The notes beneath the pieces were generated by a model. It saw nothing but the letters and a program-made list of their open reading frames with translations, ran no database searches and was not told the DNA's origin. Both the position numbers and the translations under genes were made by a program. A stretch of DNA of 16,723 bases from the NCBI GenBank assembly GCA_030825825.1, contig JAPJPE010000001.1, positions 24,231 through 40,953 on the forward strand. Direction: 5' to 3'. This DNA comes from Streptococcus sp. GTDB lineage: Bacteria > Bacillota > Bacilli > Lactobacillales > Streptococcaceae. Positions within the stretch are counted from its first letter, which is position 1, and each line of letters begins with the position of its first letter. Below are positions 1 through 5,998 of the stretch, in pieces.

Positions 1-68
1 GATTCTGGAATGGTAAATTGATAGTTCATGACCCTATTGTAGCAAAATCTAAGCTTAAAGAAAACTAA
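1..68 (+). CDS. 3' end of an unidentified gene (partial)
   Basis: An open frame enters from the left edge and stops at TAA 66-68, giving about 21 residues ending in IVAKSKLKEN. The stop is followed by a weak hairpin (ATAGC 76-80, GCTAT 86-90) and a T-rich run 91-98, which could end the transcript. I do not recognise the tail. A pseudouridine synthase gene lies before pbp2A in some streptococci as I remember it, but nothing in these few residues supports that here. The fragment may also be chance. Confidence 0.4.
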   Translation, partial: FWNGKLIVHDPIVAKSKLKEN

Positions 69-96
69 ATGAGAAATAGCGAGGAGCTATCTTTTC

Positions 97-125
97 TTGC
101 TAGGACAAGGATAAGGTGTTACAAT
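97..125 (+). promoter_or_regulatory. pbp2A promoter
   Basis: A -35 box TTGCTA (97-102) and a -10 box TACAAT (120-125) are separated by exactly 17 bases. The expected transcription start is about 131-133, on top of the pbp2A start codon, so this promoter would give a leaderless or nearly leaderless mRNA. Confidence 0.6.
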
Positions 126-132
126 AACAGGT

Positions 133-2367
133 ATGAATAGAATAAAAGAATTATTTGAAAACCTGATCACTTTTTTTAGAAAGGATCATCCGCCCAAAGC
201 GGTGGCAGAAGAAGTGCCAGATACGGAACTACCGGAAGAGACAGTAGAGCCAACCTATAGTCGCTCAGGCAAGCACAGAAGTAAGCCTCTCTCTCAGCAT
301 CCCTTCCGTCGTTTTTGGCGCCGATTCCATTTGACCAAGATTCTCCTGATCATTGGACTAGGTTTTAGTCTCTTGACAGGGGGCTATCTCTTCTATCTCG
401 CAAAGACGACCAACGTCAAGGATTTGCAGAATGCACTGAAGGCGACCACCATTATCTATGATAAGAATGGGGACCAGGCTGGAAGTTTGACCGGACAAAA
501 AGGAACCTACGTCGAACTCGATGCCATTAGTGAGAATCTGCAAAATGCCGTAGTGGCTACAGAGGACCGGAGCTTTTACAAGAATAGTGGGATCAACTAT
601 GGTCGCTTCTTCTTAGCCATTTTGACTTTGGGTCGCTCAGGTGGTGGATCGACCATCACCCAGCAGCTAGCTAAAAATGCTTATCTGTCCCAGGATCAGA
701 CGGTGGAGCGCAAGGCCAAGGAATTCTTCCTGGCACTTGAAATCAATAAGAAATACAGTAAAAAAGAGATCCTCACCATGTACCTCAACAATGCCTATTT
801 TGGAAATGGGGTTTGGGGAATTGAGGATGCTTCCAAGAAGTATTTTGGGGTTTCAGCCAGTCAATTAAGCCTAGATCAGTCAGCGGTTCTCGCAGGCATG
901 CTCAAGGGACCGGAGATCTATAACCCGCTCTATTCAGTAGAGAATGCGACCAACCGCCGCAATACAGTCCTTCAAAATATGGTAGCGGCTGGCTATATTG
1001 ACCAGGCAACAGCCGATCAATCTGCTGCTGTTGATATCCATGGCCAGCTTGTCGATGCCTATGAAGGCAAGTCAGAGGACTACCGCTACCCATCTTATTT
1101 TGATGCGGTCATCAATGAAGCGGTCAACGAATACGGTCTCACCGAAGAAGATATTGTCAAAAATGGCTACCGGATCTACACCGAGCTGGATCAAAATTAC
1201 CAAGCAAGCATGCAGGTAATCTATGACAATACAGCCCTCTTCCCGGTAGCGGAAGACGGCACGCGCGCAGAGTCCGGTAGTGTGGCCCTTGATCCTAAGA
1301 CTGGTGGGGTTCGGGCTCTCGTAGGTCGTGTCGGTAGCGATGAAAATCCAGGATTTCGGACTTACAACTATGCTACCCAAGCTGCTCGTAGTCCGGGATC
1401 GACCATCAAACCTTTAGTGGTCTATAGCCCAGCTGTTGCAGAAGGTTGGTCGACCAATAAGGAACTGGATAATAGTACCACCCAATACGGAAGTTATGAA
1501 GTCAATAACTATGCAGGAATCCAGTCGAGCCCAACGGTACCGATGTACCAGGCCTTGGCAGAATCCCTCAACCTTCCAGCAGTGGCGACCGCTAATGAAT
1601 TGGGCCTCAATACGGTCTTTGAGTACGGAAAAAAATTCGGTCTCAACATGGATAAGGTGGACAAATCGCTTGCTGTTGCCTTGGGAGCTGGTGTGACAAC
1701 CAATCCGATGCAGATGGCCCAAGCCTATGGAACCTTTGCCAATGGCGGGGTCATGAATGATGCCCACCTCATTACCAAGATCGAAAATGCCAGTGGCCAA
1801 GTGGTCAAGAGCCACAGTCAGAAATCAACCCGGGTGCTTAGTGGATCCACAACGGATAAGATGACCAATATGATGCTGGGAACCTTCAGTAATGGTACAG
1901 GGGTCAACGCTGCGCCTTATGGCTATACCATGGCAGGGAAAACAGGTACGACAGAGACCAGCTTTAACAAGGACCTCTCTGGAGACCAATGGGTGATCGG
2001 ATACACGCCAGATGTGGTCATCAGTCAATGGCTTGGTTTCCCAACGACCGATGAAGGTCATTACCTGACCGATAGTAGTGCCGGAACGGCGTCAGAGATC
2101 TTCCGCAATGTTGCCAACAGTGTCCTGCCTTATACAGACGGTACTCAGTTTGATTCGGTGAAGAACTCTTATGCTGAAAATGGCATTGCGCCAGTCGGAG
2201 AAGAAACGACAGAAACAGACAGCAAAGAAGACAAAGGTTTCTTTGAGGATGTCAAAGAAAAGGCGTCAAATATGGTCGATGATGCGAAAAAAGCAATCGA
2301 CGAGGCCGATATCCCAGGAAAAGCGAAAAATGCTTGGGATACCTTTAAAGGTTGGCTTGGTTTCTAA
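133..2367 (+). CDS. pbp2A: Class A penicillin-binding protein 2a (bifunctional glycosyltransferase/transpeptidase)
   Basis: This enzyme polymerises lipid II into glycan strands and cross-links stem peptides at the outer face of the membrane. A basic cytoplasmic tail (residues 1-68) precedes one membrane segment (about 69-91). The GT51 domain shows EDRSFY with catalytic Glu144, GGSTITQQLAKN (171-182), RKAKE with Glu197, and ILTMYLNNAYFGNG (213-226). The transpeptidase domain shows STIK with nucleophile Ser423, SLN (478-480) and KTGT (603-606). The C-terminal tail from about 685 is charged. The 744-residue length and the order of motifs match pneumococcal PBP2a as I recall it, whose N-terminus is similar, and that supports the ATG at 133. 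There is no convincing SD before this ATG: the nearest candidate, AAGG near 113-116, is too far away. The gene converges on the metallopeptidase gene across a shared terminator. Confidence 0.96.
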   Translation: MNRIKELFENLITFFRKDHPPKAVAEEVPDTELPEETVEPTYSRSGKHRSKPLSQHPFRRFWRRFHLTKILLIIGLGFSLLTGGYLFYLAKTTNVKDLQNALKATTIIYDKNGDQAGSLTGQKGTYVELDAISENLQNAVVATEDRSFYKNSGINYGRFFLAILTLGRSGGGSTITQQLAKNAYLSQDQTVERKAKEFFLALEINKKYSKKEILTMYLNNAYFGNGVWGIEDASKKYFGVSASQLSLDQSAVLAGMLKGPEIYNPLYSVENATNRRNTVLQNMVAAGYIDQATADQSAAVDIHGQLVDAYEGKSEDYRYPSYFDAVINEAVNEYGLTEEDIVKNGYRIYTELDQNYQASMQVIYDNTALFPVAEDGTRAESGSVALDPKTGGVRALVGRVGSDENPGFRTYNYATQAARSPGSTIKPLVVYSPAVAEGWSTNKELDNSTTQYGSYEVNNYAGIQSSPTVPMYQALAESLNLPAVATANELGLNTVFEYGKKFGLNMDKVDKSLAVALGAGVTTNPMQMAQAYGTFANGGVMNDAHLITKIENASGQVVKSHSQKSTRVLSGSTTDKMTNMMLGTFSNGTGVNAAPYGYTMAGKTGTTETSFNKDLSGDQWVIGYTPDVVISQWLGFPTTDEGHYLTDSSAGTASEIFRNVANSVLPYTDGTQFDSVKNSYAENGIAPVGEETTETDSKEDKGFFEDVKEKASNMVDDAKKAIDEADIPGKAKNAWDTFKGWLGF

Positions 2368-2371
2368 TCAA

Positions 2372-2405
2372 AAAAACGATTCAGAAATTCTTCTGAATCG
2401 TTTTT
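2372..2405. terminator. Bidirectional terminator between pbp2A and the metallopeptidase gene
   Basis: A perfect 15-bp inverted repeat (2372-2386 and 2391-2405) around the loop ATTC has A-tracts and T-tracts at its two ends, so it can stop transcription from either side. It begins 4 bases after the pbp2A stop and ends 2 bases before the stop of the convergent gene. Confidence 0.92.
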
Positions 2406-2407
2406 AA

Positions 2408-3316
2408 TTAGAGTTCACTATCTGACAAGCTAAAGGTATCGCCGTGTTGGAGATCCCCGTACTGGTAGCCTCGTTTGAACCAGCGCATGCGTTGCTCCGA
2501 AGTCCCGTGGGTAAAACTATCTGGCACCGAGTAGCCGTATGCTTGCTCTTGGAGAGTGTCGTCACCGACTGCATGGGCCGCATTCATGGCTTCTTCGATA
2601 TCACCGATATCCAAAAGGTTTCGGTCTTGAATGGAGCGGGCCCAGACACCTGCTAGGTAATCTGCTTGCAGCTCGATGCGGACGCTGATGGCATTCCTTT
2701 CCTTTTCAGAAAGTCCTTGCTGCATACGGTGGTATTTGCCAAGGATTCCCAGCTCATTTTGTACGTGGTGGCCGACTTCATGGGCGATGACGTAGGCCAT
2801 GGCAAAGTCGCCACTAGCCTTGTATTTGGTGGTCAATTCCTTGTAGAAACTCATATCCAAATAAATTTTCTTATCGGTTGGACAGTAGAAGGGACCAGCC
2901 GATGCTTGCCCAACTCCACAGCCTGTCTTTGTCCGTCCAGTATAGAAGACTAGTTTGGGCTCCTGGTAGGTCCGTCCTTCTGCTTGAAAGACCTTGTGCC
3001 AATGATCTTCTGTTGTCCCAAGGACTTTGCTGACGAACTGGGCGTCTGCATCGTCGACATGGGTCTTATTGGTGCGCGTGACTTGGGTGGACTGGTAAGG
3101 TTGTGAAGTCCCATTTCCAAAGAGGCCCCCAAGGCTAGCTCCCCCTCCTAGAAGGACCATGACAAGGATGATGATGATCTTACTCTTGAAGCTACCAGGC
3201 GATAGCAAAATTTGTAAAATGCCCCCGCCAAGGTTACTGTTGCCTGAAGACTGGGAGTAACTTTGCCCTCGACGGTCTTCGATATTTCTACTTTCTTTTA
3301 AGTTATCACTTTTCAT
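2408..3316 (-). CDS. Membrane-anchored neutral zinc metallopeptidase (YpfJ/KPN_02809 type)
   Basis: A short polar N-terminus containing NIEDRRG (residues 11-17) leads into one membrane helix (about 46-66) and then an external domain. The HExxH motif is HEVGH (179-183). A downstream ELQADYLAG (215-223) offers Glu215 as the third zinc ligand, and THGTSEQR (269-276) is the typical C-terminal signature of this family. The 302-residue length is normal. Members are annotated as neutral zinc metallopeptidases, but their substrates are generally unknown and I cannot name one here. The start is set by AAAGGAG at plus-strand positions 3322-3328, about 6 bases before ATG 3316-3314. It appears to be a single-gene unit, divergent from rpmG and convergent with pbp2A. 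Confidence 0.93.
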   Translation of the reverse strand: MKSDNLKESRNIEDRRGQSYSQSSGNSNLGGGILQILLSPGSFKSKIIIILVMVLLGGGASLGGLFGNGTSQPYQSTQVTRTNKTHVDDADAQFVSKVLGTTEDHWHKVFQAEGRTYQEPKLVFYTGRTKTGCGVGQASAGPFYCPTDKKIYLDMSFYKELTTKYKASGDFAMAYVIAHEVGHHVQNELGILGKYHRMQQGLSEKERNAISVRIELQADYLAGVWARSIQDRNLLDIGDIEEAMNAAHAVGDDTLQEQAYGYSVPDSFTHGTSEQRMRWFKRGYQYGDLQHGDTFSLSDSEL

Positions 3317-3335
3317 ATTCGTCTCCTTTTGTTTT

Positions 3336-3341
3336 ATTTTA
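3336..3341 (-). promoter_or_regulatory. Possible extended -10 promoter of the metallopeptidase gene
   Basis: Read on the minus strand, TGG precedes TAAAAT, an extended -10 pattern about 20 bases before the start codon. No good -35 box lies at the right distance. This is the only candidate between the two divergent genes on this strand. Confidence 0.4.
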
Positions 3342-3413
3342 CCAAAAATGAGGAAAAAACCAGAGTGATAACGCTTTAGATTTGCTTTTTTATTAACAGT
3401 AGATTTTCTGTCC

Positions 3414-3442
3414 TTGTCAAAACGTGGAAAACTTGCTATAAT
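3414..3442 (+). promoter_or_regulatory. rpmG-secE promoter
   Basis: TTGTCA (3414-3419) and TATAAT (3437-3442) are separated by 17 bases, with TGC just before the -10 (extended -10). This is a strong sigma-A type promoter. The leader to rpmG is only about 12 bases. Confidence 0.9.
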
Positions 3443-3460
3443 GGGGTGAACGGAGGCGTT

Positions 3461-3613
3461 ATGGCATTAAAAAAAGCAAGTCTAGCGTGTACGGTTTGTG
3501 GGTCACGCAATTACTCCATTAAGTTGAGTGGGACGCCAAAACCAACACGTCTAGAAGTCAATAAATTCTGCAAACATTGCAGCAAGTATACCATCCATAA
3601 AGAAACACGATAG
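3461..3613 (+). CDS. rpmG: Ribosomal protein L33 (zinc-ribbon form)
   Basis: This 50-residue gene encodes a small basic component of the large ribosomal subunit. The protein opens MALKKASLACTVCGSRNYS and has two cysteine pairs, C10/C13 and C37/C40, the zinc-binding (C+) form of L33. A GGAGG SD (3452-3456) lies only 4 bases before the ATG. Streptococci usually carry more than one L33 gene; this copy sits in the usual place in front of secE. The TAG stop at 3611-3613 overlaps the SD of secE (AGGAGAG, 3612-3618), so the two genes are very likely co-transcribed and perhaps translationally coupled. Confidence 0.95.
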   Translation: MALKKASLACTVCGSRNYSIKLSGTPKPTRLEVNKFCKHCSKYTIHKETR

Positions 3614-3622
3614 GAGAGAGTT

Positions 3623-3799
3623 GTGAAATTCATTAAAGATATTTTCGTCTTACTAAAAGATACAACTTGGCCAAATCGCAAGGAAAGATGGAAAAACTTT
3701 ATCTCAGTGATTGAGTACACCGCTTTCTTTGTTGCATTGATTTATTTGTTCGACAAAGTCATTGCACGTGGCCTATTGCACATGATCAATTTCTTTTAA
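3623..3799 (+). CDS. secE: Preprotein translocase subunit SecE
   Basis: This encodes the 58-residue SecE, the clamp-like partner of SecY in the Sec protein export channel. The N-terminus MKFIKDIFVLLKDTTWPNRK contains the conserved amphipathic helix with the TWP motif (residues 15-17). One membrane helix follows (about 33-50), the short single-helix form usual in Gram-positives. Translation starts at GTG 3623; AGGAGAG (3612-3618) lies about 5 bases upstream and overlaps the rpmG stop. The gene ends within the left arm of an inverted repeat (3795-3805), so the last codons are part of that RNA structure. nusG follows but has its own promoter. Confidence 0.95.
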   Translation: MKFIKDIFVLLKDTTWPNRKERWKNFISVIEYTAFFVALIYLFDKVIARGLLHMINFF

Positions 3800-3854
3800 G
3801 AAAAGAAGCCAGGCGGGATCCCAAGGGTCCTGCTTTTTATGGCCTTTTCTTAAA
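3795..3854 (+). terminator. Long imperfect hairpin after secE, probable partial terminator
   Basis: An 11-bp perfect outer stem pairs 3795-3805 with 3844-3854. Inside it an imperfect stem pairs CAGG with CCTG and CCC with GGG, followed by a T-run (3834-3838). The outer left arm includes the end of secE. The structure may stop or reduce read-through from rpmG-secE into nusG. The internal T-run after the smaller stem is the likelier release point. Confidence 0.55.
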
Positions 3855-3873
3855 AATAAATCAGCAAACCTCT

Positions 3874-3900
3874 TTGCATTCCGGCAAAATGTGGTATAAT
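3874..3900 (+). promoter_or_regulatory. nusG promoter
   Basis: A perfect TATAAT (3895-3900) is preceded by TGG (extended -10). The best -35 candidates are weak (TTGCAT 3874-3879 at 15 bases, or TTTGCA at 16 bases), as is common for extended -10 promoters. Transcription should start near 3907. Confidence 0.75.
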
Positions 3901-3915
3901 GAAGCTAGGAAAAGG

Positions 3916-3935
3916 AAAGCCAAGAGGCTTTTTTT
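3916..3935 (+). terminator. Terminator-like hairpin in the nusG leader (possible attenuator)
   Basis: AAAGCC (3916-3921), the loop AAGA and GGCTTT (3926-3931) form a 6-bp hairpin that runs into seven T residues (3929-3935). It lies in the first 10-30 bases of the predicted nusG transcript and about 50 bases before the start codon, which suggests early termination or attenuation. Confidence 0.55.
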
Positions 3936-3986
3936 AGTATGTTCACAAAAGCTCGAGCAGGCTAAACAGAAAGAAAGGATGCCCAA

Positions 3987-4523
3987 ATGGACAGTTTTGA
4001 TAAAGGCTGGTTTGTACTACAAACCTACTCAGGATATGAAAACAAGGTAAAAGAGAATCTTTTGCAACGTGCGCAAACTTATAATATGTTAGAAAACATC
4101 TTGCGCGTAGAGATTCCAACTCAAACCGTACAAGTTGAGAAAAACGGTAAAACAAAAGAAATCGAAGAAAACCGCTTCCCAGGTTATGTCTTGGTCGAAA
4201 TGGTCATGACAGATGAAGCTTGGTTTGTTGTCCGGAATACCCCGAACGTTACTGGTTTCGTTGGATCCCACGGAAACCGTTCAAAACCAACTCCATTGTT
4301 GGAAGAAGAAATCCGCAGTATCTTGCTCTCTATGGGTCAAACCGTTCAAGAGTTTGATTTGGATGTCAAGGTAGGCGATACAGTTCGTATCATCGACGGT
4401 GCCTTCACAGACTATACTGGTAAGATCACTGAAATTGATAACAACAAGGTCAAAATGGTCATTTCTATGTTCGGTAACGATACGGTTGCAGAAGTGAATT
4501 TGAACCAAATTGCTGAATTGTAA
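3987..4523 (+). CDS. nusG: Transcription termination/antitermination factor NusG
   Basis: NusG binds the clamp of RNA polymerase, affects pausing and elongation, and links transcription to ribosomes or other factors. The 178-residue protein opens MDSFDKGWFVLQTYSGYENKVKENL, a typical NGN-domain beginning (domain about 1-115), with FPGYVLVEM near residues 64-72. A C-terminal KOW domain (about 125-178) contains VGDTVRIIDGAFTDYTG. An AAAGGA SD (3974-3979) lies 7 bases before the ATG. In many bacteria secE and nusG form one operon; here nusG has its own promoter and a hairpin-bearing leader, so its level can be set separately. Confidence 0.97.
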   Translation: MDSFDKGWFVLQTYSGYENKVKENLLQRAQTYNMLENILRVEIPTQTVQVEKNGKTKEIEENRFPGYVLVEMVMTDEAWFVVRNTPNVTGFVGSHGNRSKPTPLLEEEIRSILLSMGQTVQEFDLDVKVGDTVRIIDGAFTDYTGKITEIDNNKVKMVISMFGNDTVAEVNLNQIAEL

Positions 4524-4524
4524 A

Positions 4525-4733
4525 AAAGAGAGAGTGGGACAGCTTCAACAGTCTGGGAGACTGTTGAAGGTTGCAGATAAAGGAAACATAGTTTCCGTCA
4601 ACATAGGGCATCTTTGAAGCTTAAAAAGCGAACAAAGACTTAGGATACTTGCTTCGCAAGTTCTATCCGCCACCTCAAAGCAGTGCTTTGAGCACTCAAC
4701 CACTGCGTCTTGCTCGACAATCCAAAAACAATT
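4525..4733. repeat. Modular palindromic intergenic repeat element
   Basis: No gene is visible here. The stretch is a chain of perfect short hairpins: 4543-4553/4559-4569 (11 bp), 4582-4587/4591-4596 (6 bp), 4647-4652/4656-4661 inside GGATA/TATCC, and 4674-4680/4686-4692 with overlapping alternatives (GCAGTG/CACTGC, AGTGCT/AGCACT). The left end (AAAGAG...TGGGAC, 4525-4540) is an inverted copy of the right arm of the following terminator. From memory, pieces such as the ACTCAACCACTGCGTC segment near 4694 recur between genes in oral streptococci, so this is probably a dispersed repeat. I did not find a match to the pneumococcal BOX or RUP consensus. Confidence 0.7.
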
Positions 4734-4763
4734 AAGAGGCTAGGACTTTTGTCCCAGCCTCTT
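4734..4763. terminator. Bidirectional terminator between nusG and the lipoprotein gene
   Basis: AAGAGGCTAGGAC (4734-4746) and GTCCCAGCCTCTT (4751-4763) form a 13-bp stem with one mismatch around TTTT. T-runs on both strands (plus side after 4760, minus side near 4724-4730) fit use by both convergent units. Confidence 0.8.
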
Positions 4764-4777
4764 TGTATGGATCGTTA

Positions 4778-5530
4778 TTAATTTTTATCCAGACCAGTGA
4801 TGCCTTTTAAGCGCTTGGTTTCTGCAGCAGACATAACATTAACGATCTGGTCTCCTTGTGTAGAGAAGTTAGATTCGTCCCCGTTACTATCTTTATAGAC
4901 ATAGCTGGTCCAACGTTCAGAACGCATAATGGCATAGGGTTTTCCGAGACGCTCGAGAGCTGTTTTTGGTGTATCGGATTTGGAAATGGCGCCAGTAGAC
5001 TGGTGGTTGGCATCGCCCTCTTTTAAACGGAAGGTGATATCTGTTAGGACATTATTGTGGAAGAAAGCCATGATATCGCCATTATCTGTTACCCAAACAT
5101 TAACCCCATCTCCAGGATTCGCACTGTCTGTACTACTTACGGGTTGACCAAAGGCTGCCACCATATCATCGTAACTAGATGTTGGTTTGTCTCCACCGAC
5201 TTCTTGCCCATTCACTTTCATTATAATTCCAGTGCTCAGATGGAGATTCTTGAGTTTTTCGATCTCAGGAATGGATGCAGCTCCCGGCACATATTGGAGA
5301 GAAGAACCATCATCTGGATCCATGCTGTAGCGATCTGAAAAATCATCTGAGCTACTGCTGTCTGAAGAAGTGCTCGACGGTTTACTAGATGATTTTTTGG
5401 TTGAAGATTGTTTGATCGGTTTTCTAGAACTAGAAGCTGTTTTTGCTTGTTGCCCAGAATTGGCAGGTGAGCAAGCTGCTAGTGTTACTAGTGAAAGAAG
5501 GCCGATCGTAAAGAAACGAATGTTTTTCAT
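4778..5530 (-). CDS. Putative surface lipoprotein of unknown function
   Basis: The 250-residue protein begins with a lipoprotein signal peptide: basic MKNIR, a hydrophobic stretch, then the lipobox LAAC with Cys20 as the lipidation site. Residues 21-75 are a Ser/Lys/Asp-rich linker. The folded part shows two similar-looking units, one around YDDMVAAFGQP...MAFFHNNVLTDITF (about 117-167) and one around ALERLGKPY...WTSYVYKDSNGDE (about 190-222). This is reminiscent of tandem small alpha/beta domains of the SmpA/BLIP-like or DUF4947 kind. That assignment is from pattern memory and is not certain. An AGAAAGGG SD on the minus strand (5536-5543) lies 5 bases before ATG 5530-5528. It is monocistronic. 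It probably acts on the outer face of the membrane; no catalytic motif is visible. Confidence 0.88.
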   Translation of the reverse strand: MKNIRFFTIGLLSLVTLAACSPANSGQQAKTASSSRKPIKQSSTKKSSSKPSSTSSDSSSSDDFSDRYSMDPDDGSSLQYVPGAASIPEIEKLKNLHLSTGIIMKVNGQEVGGDKPTSSYDDMVAAFGQPVSSTDSANPGDGVNVWVTDNGDIMAFFHNNVLTDITFRLKEGDANHQSTGAISKSDTPKTALERLGKPYAIMRSERWTSYVYKDSNGDESNFSTQGDQIVNVMSAAETKRLKGITGLDKN

Positions 5531-5551
5531 AATAACCCTTTCTAATGTGCT

Positions 5552-5601
5552 TCGCCGATCAGGCGAGATTTTATTATATCAATAATAAAGGAATGGAGCA
5601 A
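5552..5601 (-). promoter_or_regulatory. Lipoprotein gene promoter and 5'-end hairpin
   Basis: On the minus strand an extended -10 TGA-TATAAT (hexamer at 5573-5578) has a weak -35 TTGCTC (5596-5601) 17 bases away. Transcription would start near 5566, exactly where TCGCC/GGCGA (5552-5556 and 5562-5566) can form a hairpin. The mRNA may therefore carry a protective 5' stem-loop. Confidence 0.6.
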
Positions 5602-5609
5602 ATGGCAAC

Positions 5610-5633
5610 AAAAAAACCCCCTATTGCTAGGGG
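5610..5633 (-). terminator. Terminator after tRNA-Cys
   Basis: On the minus strand CCCCTA-GCAA-TAGGGG (5618-5633) is followed by a run of seven or more T residues (5610-5616). It lies about 42 bases after the tRNA and before the lipoprotein promoter, so the two minus-strand units are separate. Confidence 0.85.
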
Positions 5634-5674
5634 AATTTTTAAAAGATAAAAGATGATAAAAAATTTTATTATCA

Positions 5675-5745
5675 AGGCGGTAGACGGATTTGAACCGACG
5701 ATCAAGCTTTTGCAGAGCCGTGCCTTACCACTTGGCTATACCGCC
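5675..5745 (-). tRNA. tRNA-Cys (anticodon GCA)
   Basis: The minus strand folds as a cloverleaf: acceptor stem GGCGGTA/TACCGCC (7 perfect pairs), D arm GCC-AAGTGGTAA-GGC, anticodon loop CTGCAAA with anticodon GCA, variable loop GATC, and T arm with TTCAAAT. The discriminator is U and CCA is not encoded. The anticodon stem has a C-U opposition at 27-43 and a G-U at 28-42, and the T stem has a U-U opposition at 50-64, so the helices are not perfect. It has its own promoter and terminator. Confidence 0.93.
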
Positions 5746-5757
5746 GTAACATATAAT

Positions 5758-5786
5758 ATTGTAACCTAAAAAACAAGATAGGTCAA
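5758..5786 (-). promoter_or_regulatory. tRNA-Cys promoter
   Basis: On the minus strand the -35 TTGACC (5781-5786) and -10 TACAAT (5758-5763) are 17 bases apart. The predicted start is near 5751, about 6 bases before the mature tRNA 5' end. Confidence 0.8.
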
Positions 5787-5847
5787 GAAAAACTTTTTCC
5801 TTCAAATCATTACAGATGAAGAATGCTGAAAAAATCTCTCAAATAGC

Positions 5848-5876
5848 TTGCGAATTCTAGGGATTTCTGCTATACT
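5848..5876 (+). promoter_or_regulatory. rpsB-tsf promoter
   Basis: TTGCGA (5848-5853) and TATACT (5871-5876) are 17 bases apart, with an extended -10 TGC at 5868-5870. Transcription should begin near 5883, leaving a leader of about 115 bases before rpsB. Confidence 0.85.
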
Positions 5877-5882
5877 TATAGA

Positions 5883-5998
5883 GTTGTCTAAGACAGCAAA
5901 TACTCATCTCGGATCCATTGTGGCACCGTTGCCCTTGTGGTCGTGCTGCAAGTTGACGTCTGAGAGAGGAGAAAAAAACAAAAAAGGAGAAACTACTC
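5883..5998 (+). promoter_or_regulatory. Structured rpsB leader, candidate S2 autoregulatory element
   Basis: The leader can close on itself: TCTAAGAC (5887-5894) pairs with GTCTGAGA (5958-5965) with one mismatch, and AGCA (5895-5898) pairs with TGCT (5944-5947). A small GGCA/TGCC hairpin (5922-5925/5930-5933) lies inside. A purine-rich AGGAG (5966-5970) and the true SD AAGGAG (5984-5989) follow. Ribosomal protein operons often use such leaders for feedback; that this one binds S2 is inference. Confidence 0.5.

Noticed and set aside
3308..3322. GACGAATA on the minus strand, one base from the SigX competence box TACGAATA
   Set aside because: It overlaps the SD and start codon of the metallopeptidase gene, so it cannot serve as that gene's promoter. 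The match is explained by the SD and ATG bases.
4525..4765. Assignment of the repeat to the pneumococcal BOX or RUP families
   Set aside because: I could not line it up with the boxA/B/C or RUP consensus as I remember them. The modular hairpins are similar in style only.
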